Notes: generated from the letters alone by a model not told the origin. A stretch of DNA of 38,490 nucleotides from M55B132 sp964508895 (GCA_964508895.1 CAZDWF010000018.1:1-38490), one strand, 5' to 3'. Counted from the first letter of the stretch, positions 25,591 to 34,513 are shown. Translations and numbers: made by a program.

Positions 25591-28530
25591 ATGCTAAATA
25601 TACAGTCTATATTAACTTATACTAAATCAATCTGGCTTGGTATCATATTGGTATTTCTCTGTGAAAACTCCATCGCTTCAAATACAGATACATCAGATGT
25701 TATTTCCAGATATCACTCATTCTATTATACAAGTATTGAAGAAATTGATAGTTTAAGTAAAATATTGGATGATGAAGATATTAGTGCGCATGATAAAATC
25801 TTAATATTCAACAGGCTTTCCTATTCTTATCGTTTTAAAAATCCAAATCTTGCCTTAGAGCTTGGAGAAAGGGCTTTAGAGTATGAAAAGCACCTGACAA
25901 AATCAATGATGATTGCTGCAATTCATAATACCCTGGGAGATATATACTTTGACAGGGGAGAATTTGAGAAAGCCATTGAAGAATATTCTATTGCCCTTGA
26001 TATAGCTGATGAACAAATTAACAGAAGTAATATATCCCATGCTCTCCTTGATATTGGATATGTTTATCATAAGCAAGGCATTTATGATCTTGCACTGAAA
26101 AACTTTCAAAAAGCAGCAAAGGCCGCACTTCTTATTGATGACAAGTATCAATTATCATTATCTTACATTAATATTGGACAAACCTTCCTGATGCGCAAGA
26201 AATATGAAATTGCACTTGATTATTTTGACAAAGCAATAGAAATAAGAGAAATACATAATGATTCCACATTGATAATTCAGGGAAGGACTTATATCGGACT
26301 TACTTATTCAGCAGAAGGAAAGTATGAAGAGGCTCTCGAAATCTTCAATAGTTGTTTGGAATATTTCAAACGTAACAAGGATATTTACCTTACAGCTTAT
26401 ATTTATAAATATATTGGTGATATCCATAATGCTGATGGCATGTATAAAATTGCTCTTAGATTTTATAATTTATCACTTATAGAATTCAAAGAGTTTGATT
26501 CAAAAATCAATATTGCAGAAATATTCCTGTTAATTTCTGATGTATACCTGAAAGATGGTAAAACTATTGAAGCCTTAGCATATACAAACAACGCTTTAGA
26601 TATTTCTTTAGAATACAATTTCCTTAGCTTGAAAAAAGATTGCTTTCTTCAGCTTTCAGAAATCTACACAAACAGAGGTGAGTTGACCAAATCTTTAGAA
26701 CATTACCAACAATACGTAAATCTAAAAGACACTATTTTCAGTAGTGCTTTCTCCAGTAAAATAGCAGATATAGAAATCCAGCGGGAATTTTTGATCTTTG
26801 AAGACGAGATAAAGGCTCTTGAGGAAAAAGATAAGCTTGAGAGCATGGCATTAATATTCGGATTGGCAAGTTTGCTGCTGATTTTATTTGTTGGTATCCT
26901 CTTTTATTCAAGGTATAAGAATCAAAAAAAAGCCAACAGGCTATTAGCAAATCAAAGTGCGAAACTTAAAAAGGCATTTAAAGAACTAGATAACAACAAG
27001 CAAAAGTTTGAAGCCCTTTTTTCCAAAGCCTATGATGCAATTTTCCTGGTTGATAAAGATAAATTTATTGACTGCAATGATAAAACACTTGAAATATTTG
27101 AGTGTAAAAGAAATGAAATAGTGGGAAAGAGAGTAAGTGATTTTTCTCCTCCAACACAGGCAAATGGAAAGCCATCTGACACAGAATCAAAAAAATATCT
27201 TAACCTGGCATATCAGGGAAATCCTCAGCAATTTTTCTGGATACATACACATAAGGATGGTTCACCATTCGATGCAGAAGTAAGCCTGAATGCTGTTACC
27301 ATTGATGAAAAGACATATATTCAGGCAATTGTCCGTGATGTAACTAGTAAAAAAAATGCCGAGAGAGATATCATTAAGGCTAAAGAGATAGCAGAAAATG
27401 CTACCCAAACAAAATCCGTATTCCTGGCCAAAATGAGTCATGAGATCAGAACTCCGTTGAATGGTTTGATCAACACTATCGATATTCTTAAAAAAGAAAA
27501 ACTTACAATAGAACAGAAAGAGCTTTTCCAGATGATCGATTCTTCATCAAAGAACCTCATGGAAATAGTGAATGAAATTCTTGATCTATCCAGGATTGAA
27601 TCCGGAAATGTAGAGCTGGATAATTATAATTTTAGCTTGAAAGAGCTTAGCAAAAACATCTTCAATCTTTTCAGGACTTCTGCTGAAAATAAAGGAATAA
27701 ATTACACTTTCGAATATGATAAGAGTTTGCCGGAAGTATTAATTGGAGATGCGAACAGGACAACACAGATAATCTCAAACTTCTTATCCAATTCAATTAA
27801 ATTTACTACTGAAGGAAGTGTAGATCTGAATATTGAAAAAGTTTCAGAAAGTGATAACAAGGTAAAGCTTAAAATTAAAGTAAGTGATACGGGCATAGGT
27901 ATCCCTGATGACCAAAAATCAAAGATCTTTCTTGAATATGTACAAAGTGATAATTCGATTTCCAGGAAATACGGTGGTACAGGTCTTGGGCTAAATATAG
28001 TGATCAGCATTGTTAATCTCATGAATGGTGAATTTGGTTTTAGTAGTGTTTACGAAAAAGGATCTTCCTTCTGGGTGATTCTAAGCTTTGACATTGGCGA
28101 TAAATCACCAATGTCGTTGATAGAAGATAGAAGCCTTGCTGAAAAACCATCATCTGATAAAATGAAAATTCTTGTTGTAGAAGATAATTTTATCAATCAG
28201 AAAGTAACTATGATCAACCTGAAGAAATCCGGGCATAATGTTGAGGTAGCAGATAATGGTAAGATGGCTCTTGAAATGTATGTTAAGGATCATTTTGACA
28301 TTATATTAATGGATATTCAAATGCCTGAAATGGACGGCCTGGAGGCAACTGAAAAGATAAGAGAATATGAAAAGATGCATCCTGAAAGGAAAAAATGCAG
28401 AATTATTGCTTTAACAGCTTGTGTATTAAATCAGGAAGCAGAAACATGTTTTAAAGTTGGAATGAATGATTTTATAAGCAAACCATTTAAGCCTGCAGAA
28501 CTTCTAAAAGCTATTGGAAAAAAGGATTAA
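25591..28530 (+). CDS. TPR-PAS hybrid sensor histidine kinase with receiver domain
   Basis: A 979-residue signalling protein. Layout: N-terminal hydrophobic export segment (about 14-29), a periplasmic TPR solenoid (about 70-390, including NTLGDIYFDRGEFEKAIEEYSIAL and NIGQTFLMRKKYEIALDYFDKAI), a coiled linker, one membrane helix (421-441), a PAS domain (472-591), HisKA with H617 in KMSHEIRTPLN, HATPase_c with N730/N734 and DTGIGIP (D766) and GGTGLGLNI, then a C-terminal receiver (858-979) with E864/D865, phospho-acceptor D908 in LMDIQMPEMDG and K964. All phosphorelay residues are present, so it should autophosphorylate and pass phosphate to its own receiver. No output regulator or HPt gene is adjacent. 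The ligand of the TPR sensor is unknown. Confidence 0.92.
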   Translation: MLNIQSILTYTKSIWLGIILVFLCENSIASNTDTSDVISRYHSFYYTSIEEIDSLSKILDDEDISAHDKILIFNRLSYSYRFKNPNLALELGERALEYEKHLTKSMMIAAIHNTLGDIYFDRGEFEKAIEEYSIALDIADEQINRSNISHALLDIGYVYHKQGIYDLALKNFQKAAKAALLIDDKYQLSLSYINIGQTFLMRKKYEIALDYFDKAIEIREIHNDSTLIIQGRTYIGLTYSAEGKYEEALEIFNSCLEYFKRNKDIYLTAYIYKYIGDIHNADGMYKIALRFYNLSLIEFKEFDSKINIAEIFLLISDVYLKDGKTIEALAYTNNALDISLEYNFLSLKKDCFLQLSEIYTNRGELTKSLEHYQQYVNLKDTIFSSAFSSKIADIEIQREFLIFEDEIKALEEKDKLESMALIFGLASLLLILFVGILFYSRYKNQKKANRLLANQSAKLKKAFKELDNNKQKFEALFSKAYDAIFLVDKDKFIDCNDKTLEIFECKRNEIVGKRVSDFSPPTQANGKPSDTESKKYLNLAYQGNPQQFFWIHTHKDGSPFDAEVSLNAVTIDEKTYIQAIVRDVTSKKNAERDIIKAKEIAENATQTKSVFLAKMSHEIRTPLNGLINTIDILKKEKLTIEQKELFQMIDSSSKNLMEIVNEILDLSRIESGNVELDNYNFSLKELSKNIFNLFRTSAENKGINYTFEYDKSLPEVLIGDANRTTQIISNFLSNSIKFTTEGSVDLNIEKVSESDNKVKLKIKVSDTGIGIPDDQKSKIFLEYVQSDNSISRKYGGTGLGLNIVISIVNLMNGEFGFSSVYEKGSSFWVILSFDIGDKSPMSLIEDRSLAEKPSSDKMKILVVEDNFINQKVTMINLKKSGHNVEVADNGKMALEMYVKDHFDIILMDIQMPEMDGLEATEKIREYEKMHPERKKCRIIALTACVLNQEAETCFKVGMNDFISKPFKPAELLKAIGKKD

Positions 28531-28531
28531 G

Positions 28532-30559
28532 CTAATCCATCAACAATATTTTCTTACTGACAACTTCTTCACCAACAAGCATTCTTACAATATAAATTCC
28601 ACCATCTAATTTGTCTAATGCATTCAACTGGATATTATGTATTCCTGCATTTATATTCCTGTTGAGAATTATTCCTGCTTCCTTACCGTAAATATCATAT
28701 AACATGATTTTTACATTTGATGTAAAGGGAAGGTTAAATTCAATTTGAGAATTTGAGTTTACAGGATTTGGAAATATTTCCATTTCAATCCGGCTCAAAT
28801 TGGTCAGCTCTTCATAACCAACGAGTATTGAGCTATCAACCCTGATTAAAACATCATGTATACTCGCATCTGTTTCAACAAAAAGAGTATCCTGTAAATA
28901 TGTAGTTAAATCAGTAATGGCAATCTCAATCATAACATTAAGGATTAAAGAATCTCCGGAAGCAAGATCATATGGAAGGTTAATGCTCCATGGTTCAATA
29001 AACCAGTGGAAAGGATCAAAGCCCTCATTATTAATATAATTTATGGTAACTGTAGAATCTGAATTGTTTTTTACAATTGCGGGTAAGCCTCCTAAACATT
29101 GCAGATAACCTTCAAATAGCAATGTATCAGGATAAACAGTCACATCAGGCAAAGGATATATAACATTAAATACATGTGGATCGGCAACACCAATAAAAGG
29201 ATGTTCCTCACTCCTTCCTGATTCATCAGCAGCATGCAGATAGTAAGCAACTTCAGATCCTTCAGGCTGGACAGGAATATCTCCGGAATAGGAAAATCCT
29301 GAAATATGATATAAAGGAGAAGTGTTATAGGAACCACCATCCACATTGTAGTATATCAATAATGAGTCAGGATAAAGTGCTTCACCGCTATACGGAATTA
29401 TTTTACAGTTAATTTCAAATGGATCTTTCTGGTGAACGTTCCCCAGCAAAGGAATATGTTTAATGTAAAGCATTCCAAGATCAGCAATACCTTTTGCTCT
29501 GCAATGCAGAGCATCAGTATTCTCCCAGCCATCATATAGAATTCCTACTATTTCATAGCCTGGCATTGCACCTTCATAAGCCTGAATTGCATTGGCATCA
29601 TGCGTGCTTCCTGTAAGAGGAACTAATACTTTTTCATTTAAAATCAGTGAATTTGTATACGGTGTAAAGGGATAATTGCCAGGAGTAAAAACTCTGTAGA
29701 CCTGGTATGGGGTACCATAAGAACTGATTTGCTGTTCAAAAAAATCAGCAACATATTCAAAATCACTGTATCGGGGGTCACTAACAGCTACCTGTCCTAT
29801 TAACACTTTATCCACATCAAGGTATTTACCCCAGCAATCAATATGTTCAATATATTCACCAAGTGGATCAGGCAACATATTGTAAGTATGCACTCCCAGG
29901 TAATTATATACTTTATTTTCAATATCAGGTACAGTCATAGTAGGATTTTCTTCAATCACCAAATCTGTTGATGAAGCCATACCCATACCATCACACATCC
30001 AGTTACCACCAGTATGTATCAATTCCATACCATATAACTCAATATTAAAATATTCTGAAATCCTTATTGGAATATCGTCATCATTCGGACGAGGCCTGTT
30101 GTATGGGAAATTACAAACCCCTACTTCATTATTTCCATCAACTACAAACCATGGGCCGTAATCCCTTGTCCAGTATGAATCAGTAGATGCATGCAAAAAC
30201 TCACAATTGCTCATATTCACCCCGGCTCCCTGGTATTGCCCTGTTACATGAATTTCCTGAGACTGGTTTAATACGATTGTAAGAACAACACATTCTTCCG
30301 ACATTTCTGCAATAAGTTCAAGTGGAATTCCAAAAGGATATCTTACCAGAACAGCCTGCATTCTCTCAAATTCCGCAACCATCCTAACAGGTGAATCGGG
30401 TGGAAGTGTAGGATAAAATTCTTTTCCGATTTCATGCCTTCTCAACTCCTCTTCAGGAGTCATGTGGTGGGTGAGTTTGTATTCCGTGTGTTGAGAAGAT
30501 AAAAGCCCTGAGATCAGAATAAAAGCTATAGTAGTGATCAGAGTAAATCTTTGTTTCAT
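28532..30559 (-). CDS. Secreted peptidylarginine-deiminase-like enzyme with T9SS sorting domain
   Basis: A 675-residue exported protein. The start at 30559 gives a clean signal peptide (MKQRFTLITTIAFILISGLLSSQ); an in-frame extension of 85 residues upstream has no secretion logic and is rejected. The PAD_porph/agmatine deiminase fold spans about 45-375, with YWTRDYGPW (W130, D133), YNRPRPNDD (R155, R157), HTGGNW, HIDCWGKY (H239, D241), YTNS (N303) and the nucleophile in ALHCRAKG (C353). From memory these match W127, D130, R152, R154, H236, D238, N297 and C351 of P. gingivalis PPAD, including the Arg pair that holds the substrate carboxylate. An Ig-like region and a type A CTD (IFPNPVNSNSQIEF ... 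KKILLMD) follow. The predicted activity is converting protein arginine to citrulline outside the cell. Confidence 0.85.
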   Translation of the reverse strand: MKQRFTLITTIAFILISGLLSSQHTEYKLTHHMTPEEELRRHEIGKEFYPTLPPDSPVRMVAEFERMQAVLVRYPFGIPLELIAEMSEECVVLTIVLNQSQEIHVTGQYQGAGVNMSNCEFLHASTDSYWTRDYGPWFVVDGNNEVGVCNFPYNRPRPNDDDIPIRISEYFNIELYGMELIHTGGNWMCDGMGMASSTDLVIEENPTMTVPDIENKVYNYLGVHTYNMLPDPLGEYIEHIDCWGKYLDVDKVLIGQVAVSDPRYSDFEYVADFFEQQISSYGTPYQVYRVFTPGNYPFTPYTNSLILNEKVLVPLTGSTHDANAIQAYEGAMPGYEIVGILYDGWENTDALHCRAKGIADLGMLYIKHIPLLGNVHQKDPFEINCKIIPYSGEALYPDSLLIYYNVDGGSYNTSPLYHISGFSYSGDIPVQPEGSEVAYYLHAADESGRSEEHPFIGVADPHVFNVIYPLPDVTVYPDTLLFEGYLQCLGGLPAIVKNNSDSTVTINYINNEGFDPFHWFIEPWSINLPYDLASGDSLILNVMIEIAITDLTTYLQDTLFVETDASIHDVLIRVDSSILVGYEELTNLSRIEMEIFPNPVNSNSQIEFNLPFTSNVKIMLYDIYGKEAGIILNRNINAGIHNIQLNALDKLDGGIYIVRMLVGEEVVSKKILLMD

Positions 30560-30634
30560 CAGTATAAATTTTAATGTAGACAGTATTATCTTTGAGTAAG
30601 TTGCACAAAAATAGGATTTAATTCGGATTAATCT

Positions 30635-30642
30635 TACCTTTG
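30635..30642 (+). promoter_or_regulatory. -7 promoter box of tatA
   Basis: TACCTTTG is a full TAnnTTTG match 26 bp upstream of the tatA ATG, in the 109-bp spacer shared with the divergent deiminase gene. Confidence 0.6.
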
Positions 30643-30668
30643 TAATTAGAACACAAAATACTTTAGAT

Positions 30669-30878
30669 ATGAACCTCTTCGTATTACTCGGAATGATTGG
30701 CCCATGGCAGATAATCCTCATCGTTGCTATTGTTTTATTATTGTTTGGCGGAAGAAAAATCCCTGAATTAATGAGAGGAATTGGAAAGGGGACCAGGGAG
30801 TTCAAAAGAGGCATGAGTGGTGAAGATGAAGATGATGAGAAGGACTCTGATGATCCTAAAAAGATTGATAAGAAGTAA
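30669..30878 (+). CDS. tatA: Sec-independent translocase protein TatA
   Basis: A 69-residue protein of the TatA/TatE/Hcf106 type. It has one N-terminal membrane helix (about residues 12-26, IILIVAIVLLLF), the hinge FGGRKIPEL, an amphipathic helix MRGIGKGTREFKRG and a charged, acidic then lysine-rich tail (DEDDEKDSDDPKK). TatA oligomers form the passage of the twin-arginine translocase for folded proteins. No tatC is visible in this window. A repeat element begins directly at the stop codon. Confidence 0.93.
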   Translation: MNLFVLLGMIGPWQIILIVAIVLLLFGGRKIPELMRGIGKGTREFKRGMSGEDEDDEKDSDDPKKIDKK

Positions 30879-30879
30879 A

Positions 30880-30990
30880 TTCCAATTCAGAAGCACCAAA
30901 TTACGGGCAAAAGTCAAGTATGAAATCTCAAAAATCAAATTACCTGCCCGCCATGCTCTTGCATGCGGACAGGTAATTTGTAATTTCTCC
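30880..30990 (+). repeat. Inverted-repeat element, copy 1 (short form)
   Basis: This non-coding element between the tatA stop and the lytic transglycosylase gene carries the 27-bp family core at 30907-30933, which differs by one base from the copy at 34042-34016 (minus) and by three from 35392-35418. It also has a strong imperfect hairpin, ACCTGCCCGC (30942-30951) against GCGGACAGGT (30965-30974), with CATGC/GCATG in the inner stem. It lacks the internal segment present in the two larger copies. Confidence 0.8.
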
Positions 30991-31039
30991 TACAATATAC
31001 AGCTATTTATTCAGTTAAGAAATAAACGAACATTCATAA

Positions 31040-32749
31040 ATGGGAAAATATATCTTCACAGTTATTATTACTGTTCTGACCATAAGCTTGCAGGCTGGCA
31101 CTTATAATGATACCATAAACAAACCTGATACTCTCACAACTACAATACCTGATACTCATATATTTCAGATCGACACCAATGATTACGGTAATGTGATCAT
31201 TAAAGATTCCCAGATACTTGATATGCTTGACAGCCTTGTTAATATTAGTTATTTCACTGACCAGGTATTTATTACCGACACCAATCTTTTGAACAGATAT
31301 GATTTCCCACCGGAACAGGTGCCAACTTACCATGATTCCATCCTGGAGAAAAGAATTGCAAAACTAAATCTGCAAACACCTATTGAGTTGATTTATAATG
31401 CACAGGTTAAAAATTTCATTCACCTGTACGCTGTAAAAAAAAGAAACCTGACTTCACGTATGCTGGGTCTGGCAGAATTATATTTCCCAATGTTCGAAGA
31501 GCAACTTGACAAATACAATATTCCTCTGGAGATGAAATACCTGGCTGTTGTTGAGTCTGCACTTAACCCAACCGCAGGATCAAGGGCAGGGGCAAAAGGT
31601 CTCTGGCAATTTATGTATGGTACCGGTAAAGTTTACGGATTAAAAGTCACTTCATTTACTGATGACAGATATGATCCCCTGAAAGCTACCATTGCAGCAT
31701 GTGAACATATGCAGGATCTTTATGATATCTACGGCAACTGGTCGCTGGTGATGGCAGCCTATAATTCAGGTGCAGGAAATGTGAATAAAGCCATCAGAAG
31801 GTCTGGAGGTGTTAAAAGCTATTGGGCTATATGGCCGTTTCTACCAAGAGAAACAAGAGGTTATGTTCCTGCATTCATTGCTGTAACTTATGTGATGAAT
31901 TACGCCCCTGAACATAATATCTATCCTGTACATCCTGGAATATTATACAATGGCATTGATTCGGTAAGGATTAACGATGTGGTTTCTTTTGATCAGATCC
32001 ATGAAATGCTGGAAGTGCCAATGAAAGACCTTAAATTCCTTAATCCTGCATATAAAAAAGGATTTATACCATATACAGAAGATAAAGACTTTAAGCTCTG
32101 GCTTCCAAAAGAATATATTGGAGAGTTTATTAATAATGAAAAAGAAATATATGCCTATAAATCAAGAAAAGGCGTTGAAAAGGATAAGCTGCTTGCTGAA
32201 ATTAAAAAGGCTAAAGAAAGAACCATACATTATGTTAGAAATGGTGAAAATCTTGGACTGATCGCTAAAAAATATCATGTATATGTGAGCCAGTTGAGAG
32301 CATGGAATAAGCTGAGAGGCTCTACTATTTATCCAGGGCAAAAAATAGTAGTTTATCCATCCGCGCCCTATAGCCGTTCTGTAAGTTATGCTTCACCAGG
32401 TAAGAAAGCTCCTGATGGGATACATGTGGTCAGATCAGGGGAGAGTCTTGGATTGATTGCTAATAAATACAAATGCTCCATCAGTGATCTGAAATCCTGG
32501 AATAATATCAGAAGCAATACCATATATCCAAACCAGAAGATCAAGGTTGTAAAACCTGCAGTTAGCGTTGCATCCGATAAAAATGTAAAATACATATATC
32601 ACACTGTTAGAAAAGGTGATACATTATGGGATATTGCTCAAAAATATGATGGTGTAACTGTTACACAGATTAAACGGCTAAATAATATTAGTAATTCTAA
32701 AAGACTTAAGCCAGGACAAAAATTAAAGGTCGCTGTAAAATCTTCATGA
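31040..32749 (+). CDS. Membrane-bound lytic transglycosylase with three LysM domains (MltD-like)
   Basis: A 569-residue exported peptidoglycan-cleaving enzyme. It has a signal peptide (residues 1-20, YIFTVIITVLTISLQAG), then a goose-lysozyme/SLT domain (about 155-260). The catalytic glutamate is E172 in AVVESALNPTAGSRAGAKGLWQFM, followed by DDRYDPLKAT and MAAYNSGAGNVNKAI, the family signature. Three LysM peptidoglycan-binding modules follow near 396-440 (HYVRNGENLGLIAKKY), 460-504 (HVVRSGESLGLIANKY) and 519-565 (HTVRKGDTLWDIAQKY). No lipobox is evident, so it may be periplasmic rather than lipidated. It makes anhydro-muropeptides during wall remodelling. Confidence 0.92.
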   Translation: MGKYIFTVIITVLTISLQAGTYNDTINKPDTLTTTIPDTHIFQIDTNDYGNVIIKDSQILDMLDSLVNISYFTDQVFITDTNLLNRYDFPPEQVPTYHDSILEKRIAKLNLQTPIELIYNAQVKNFIHLYAVKKRNLTSRMLGLAELYFPMFEEQLDKYNIPLEMKYLAVVESALNPTAGSRAGAKGLWQFMYGTGKVYGLKVTSFTDDRYDPLKATIAACEHMQDLYDIYGNWSLVMAAYNSGAGNVNKAIRRSGGVKSYWAIWPFLPRETRGYVPAFIAVTYVMNYAPEHNIYPVHPGILYNGIDSVRINDVVSFDQIHEMLEVPMKDLKFLNPAYKKGFIPYTEDKDFKLWLPKEYIGEFINNEKEIYAYKSRKGVEKDKLLAEIKKAKERTIHYVRNGENLGLIAKKYHVYVSQLRAWNKLRGSTIYPGQKIVVYPSAPYSRSVSYASPGKKAPDGIHVVRSGESLGLIANKYKCSISDLKSWNNIRSNTIYPNQKIKVVKPAVSVASDKNVKYIYHTVRKGDTLWDIAQKYDGVTVTQIKRLNNISNSKRLKPGQKLKVAVKSS

Positions 32750-32836
32750 TATAATTTGTATCTTTCTTTCCCGTTTTAATAAATGATGTAGCTTTCCTGG
32801 ATAAATCATTAATTGTTTTTATTAAATATAATCACC

Positions 32837-33868
32837 ATGAACAACCCAATGCTTAAAAGGATTATTCCATTCGCATTATTAATTCTATCCCTCGTATTTT
32901 TGATCTCAGCATGTGATGAACAGAGCAGTAGTGGTATAAAAAGATCGACAGGAAAGACCAATGAAATATTGATCGTTACCAATACTAAAGATCAATGGAA
33001 TGGAAGCCTGGGTGACACCCTCAGGGCTTTCTTCGAACAGGAAATGCTTGGGCTACCACAGGCTGAGCCCATCTTTTCTACCATGAACGTTTCAGAAAAG
33101 AAATTCAACAAGATCTTTAAAAAGCTACATAGCATTTTTATCGCCAATATCGACCCGAAAGTTAAATCCGCATTTGTGGAAGTGAAGAGAGATCTTTGGT
33201 CTGCACCTCAGCAGCTTGTTAAAATAACTGCACCTAATCCTGAGGATTTTTACAAAAAGTTTAATGAATACAAAGAGACATTCCTGCAACTCTATCTTGA
33301 TCTTGAAATAGAAAGGACAAATAAATATTTTGGAATGGCATCAAGTGTTCCTTTGAGCAATCTGCTGAAGAGAAAATTTAATATTTCTATGGATGTTCCA
33401 GGAGGATTTTATGTAGGAAAGGAAACAAATAATTTTCTCTGGCTCCGTCAATCAATACATAAGGCCAAGCAGGATGTTGAAATTGGCATCCTGATCTATG
33501 TGATGCCTTATAAAGACACCAGCTTATTTCATCCTAACCGAATTGTTCAAATCAGAGACTCTATTACCCATGAATATGTTCATGGAGAACTTCCTGGAAC
33601 TTATGTTGCAGTTTCAAATGAGTTCATACCAACAATCTCAGTAAGAACCGCTGATTATGTAACTGATTTCGCCGTAGAAACCCGTGGTTTATGGAAATTG
33701 GTCAATGATTTTATGGGAGGCCCGTTTTTAAGTTATACTGTCGTCACCCCTGATGGCACCAAAGTTTTGACTATTGATGGATATGTATACAACCCCAGTG
33801 GGATGAAGAGAAACTTCGTGCGGCAACTGGAAGCGATATTTTATACACTTGAGTTTGTAGAAGAATAA
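32837..33868 (+). CDS. DUF4837 family lipoprotein
   Basis: A 343-residue predicted lipoprotein. The signal sequence MLKRIIPFALLILSLVFLISAC ends in a lipobox (ISAC), and the following DEQSSSG is a typical surface-exposed linker. The mature part shows the DUF4837 pattern: EILIVTNTKDQWNGSLGDTLRAFF, NIDPKVKSAFVEVKRDLWSAPQQLVKI, YVGKETNNFLWLRQ, THEYVHGELPGTYVAV and TRGLWKLVNDFMGGPF. The family is restricted mainly to Bacteroidota and has no assigned function. The ATG at 32837 is used because an upstream in-frame TTG lacks support; a start at 32849 is equally possible. Confidence 0.85.
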   Translation: MNNPMLKRIIPFALLILSLVFLISACDEQSSSGIKRSTGKTNEILIVTNTKDQWNGSLGDTLRAFFEQEMLGLPQAEPIFSTMNVSEKKFNKIFKKLHSIFIANIDPKVKSAFVEVKRDLWSAPQQLVKITAPNPEDFYKKFNEYKETFLQLYLDLEIERTNKYFGMASSVPLSNLLKRKFNISMDVPGGFYVGKETNNFLWLRQSIHKAKQDVEIGILIYVMPYKDTSLFHPNRIVQIRDSITHEYVHGELPGTYVAVSNEFIPTISVRTADYVTDFAVETRGLWKLVNDFMGGPFLSYTVVTPDGTKVLTIDGYVYNPSGMKRNFVRQLEAIFYTLEFVEE

Positions 33869-33873
33869 AGTGG

Positions 33874-34073
33874 GAAATTCAAACCACAAATTACAAATTC
33901 CAAGCAAATTCCAAAGAGGAAATCCAAAATTACAAAAGTGCAAAATGTTAACTTCTGCAGGTTTGTAATTTAATTTTTGTGATTTGTTATTTGCTTGGAA
34001 TTTAATTTTTTTGAGTTTTGAAATTTCATACTTGACTTTTGCTTGGAATTTATAATTTGAGTTTTGAGATTTC
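33874..34073 (-). repeat. Inverted-repeat (MITE/REP-like) element, full-length copy 2
   Basis: About 200 bp, filling the whole gap between two convergent stop codons (33868 and 34075). The ends form imperfect terminal inverted repeats of about 35 bp (33874-33908 against 34038-34073), including AAATTCCAAGCAAA. A perfect 15-bp internal inverted repeat lies at 33895-33909 and 33989-34003. The family core lies at 34042-34016 on the minus strand. No open reading frame or transposase is present, so if mobile it would be non-autonomous. Confidence 0.82.
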
Positions 34074-34074
34074 T

Positions 34075-34497
34075 TTAGTTATTATCTTCACTTCTAACGT
34101 ACTTAATAACAATAGTCCCCAAGCCTGTCTCATTGGTACTAACAATAGTATCATTAGATAGTACTCCAAATTTCTTATAATCCTTTGCCTCATGCTGATC
34201 CATACGGATATAAATGGAATTTTCTTCATCATAAAATTTCCATGTACCAGGAAATGAGTTACCTGAGCTTACAATATTCATGGTGAAATCTTCGAAGAAT
34301 TCAAAGTTTACAGTACGGTAATAATCGAGGGTCTGATTCAGTACATCATCTTTTATATTGGTATACTCATTTATGCTTGCAGAAACATCTACTGCTTCCC
34401 AGTTGCCTACAATTTCTTTATTAACATCTTCACTACAACTAATTATAAGAACTGAAAATACAAATAATACTGATAATAAAATGACAGGCTTTTTCAT
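34075..34497 (-). CDS. Small lipocalin-like lipoprotein
   Basis: A 140-residue predicted lipoprotein. The signal peptide KKPVILLSVLFVFSVLIISC ends in a lipobox (IISC at residues 18-21). The mature start KEIVGNWEAVDVS plus alternating strand-like sequence (FTMNIVSSGNSFPGTWKFYDEENSIYIRMD) resembles lipocalin-like/DUF domains of Bacteroidota that begin with a 'GxW' motif. No ligand can be inferred. A TAAATTTG box lies at 34521-34514, and the stop codon is 2 bp from the end of a repeat element. Confidence 0.65.
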   Translation of the reverse strand: MKKPVILLSVLFVFSVLIISCSEDVNKEIVGNWEAVDVSASINEYTNIKDDVLNQTLDYYRTVNFEFFEDFTMNIVSSGNSFPGTWKFYDEENSIYIRMDQHEAKDYKKFGVLSNDTIVSTNETGLGTIVIKYVRSEDNN

Positions 34498-34513
34498 GTA
34501 AATAATTTTTATG

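Noticed and set aside
24476..28530. Gene duplication between the two TPR proteins
   Set aside because: The repeats are of the same general type but the sequences and lengths differ; similarity is at the level of TPR consensus.
28532..30559. Call of plain agmatine deiminase (AguA)
   Set aside because: The signal peptide, the T9SS CTD and the R155-x-R157 pair fit the secreted peptidylarginine deiminase group better.
30560..30814. 85-residue N-terminal extension of the deiminase
   Set aside because: It crosses the tatA promoter and start on the opposite strand, would bury the signal peptide and has no family similarity.
33874..34073. Degraded gene or pseudogene in the gap
   Set aside because: The sequence is explained by inverted repeats shared with two other intergenic sites and has no coding pattern.
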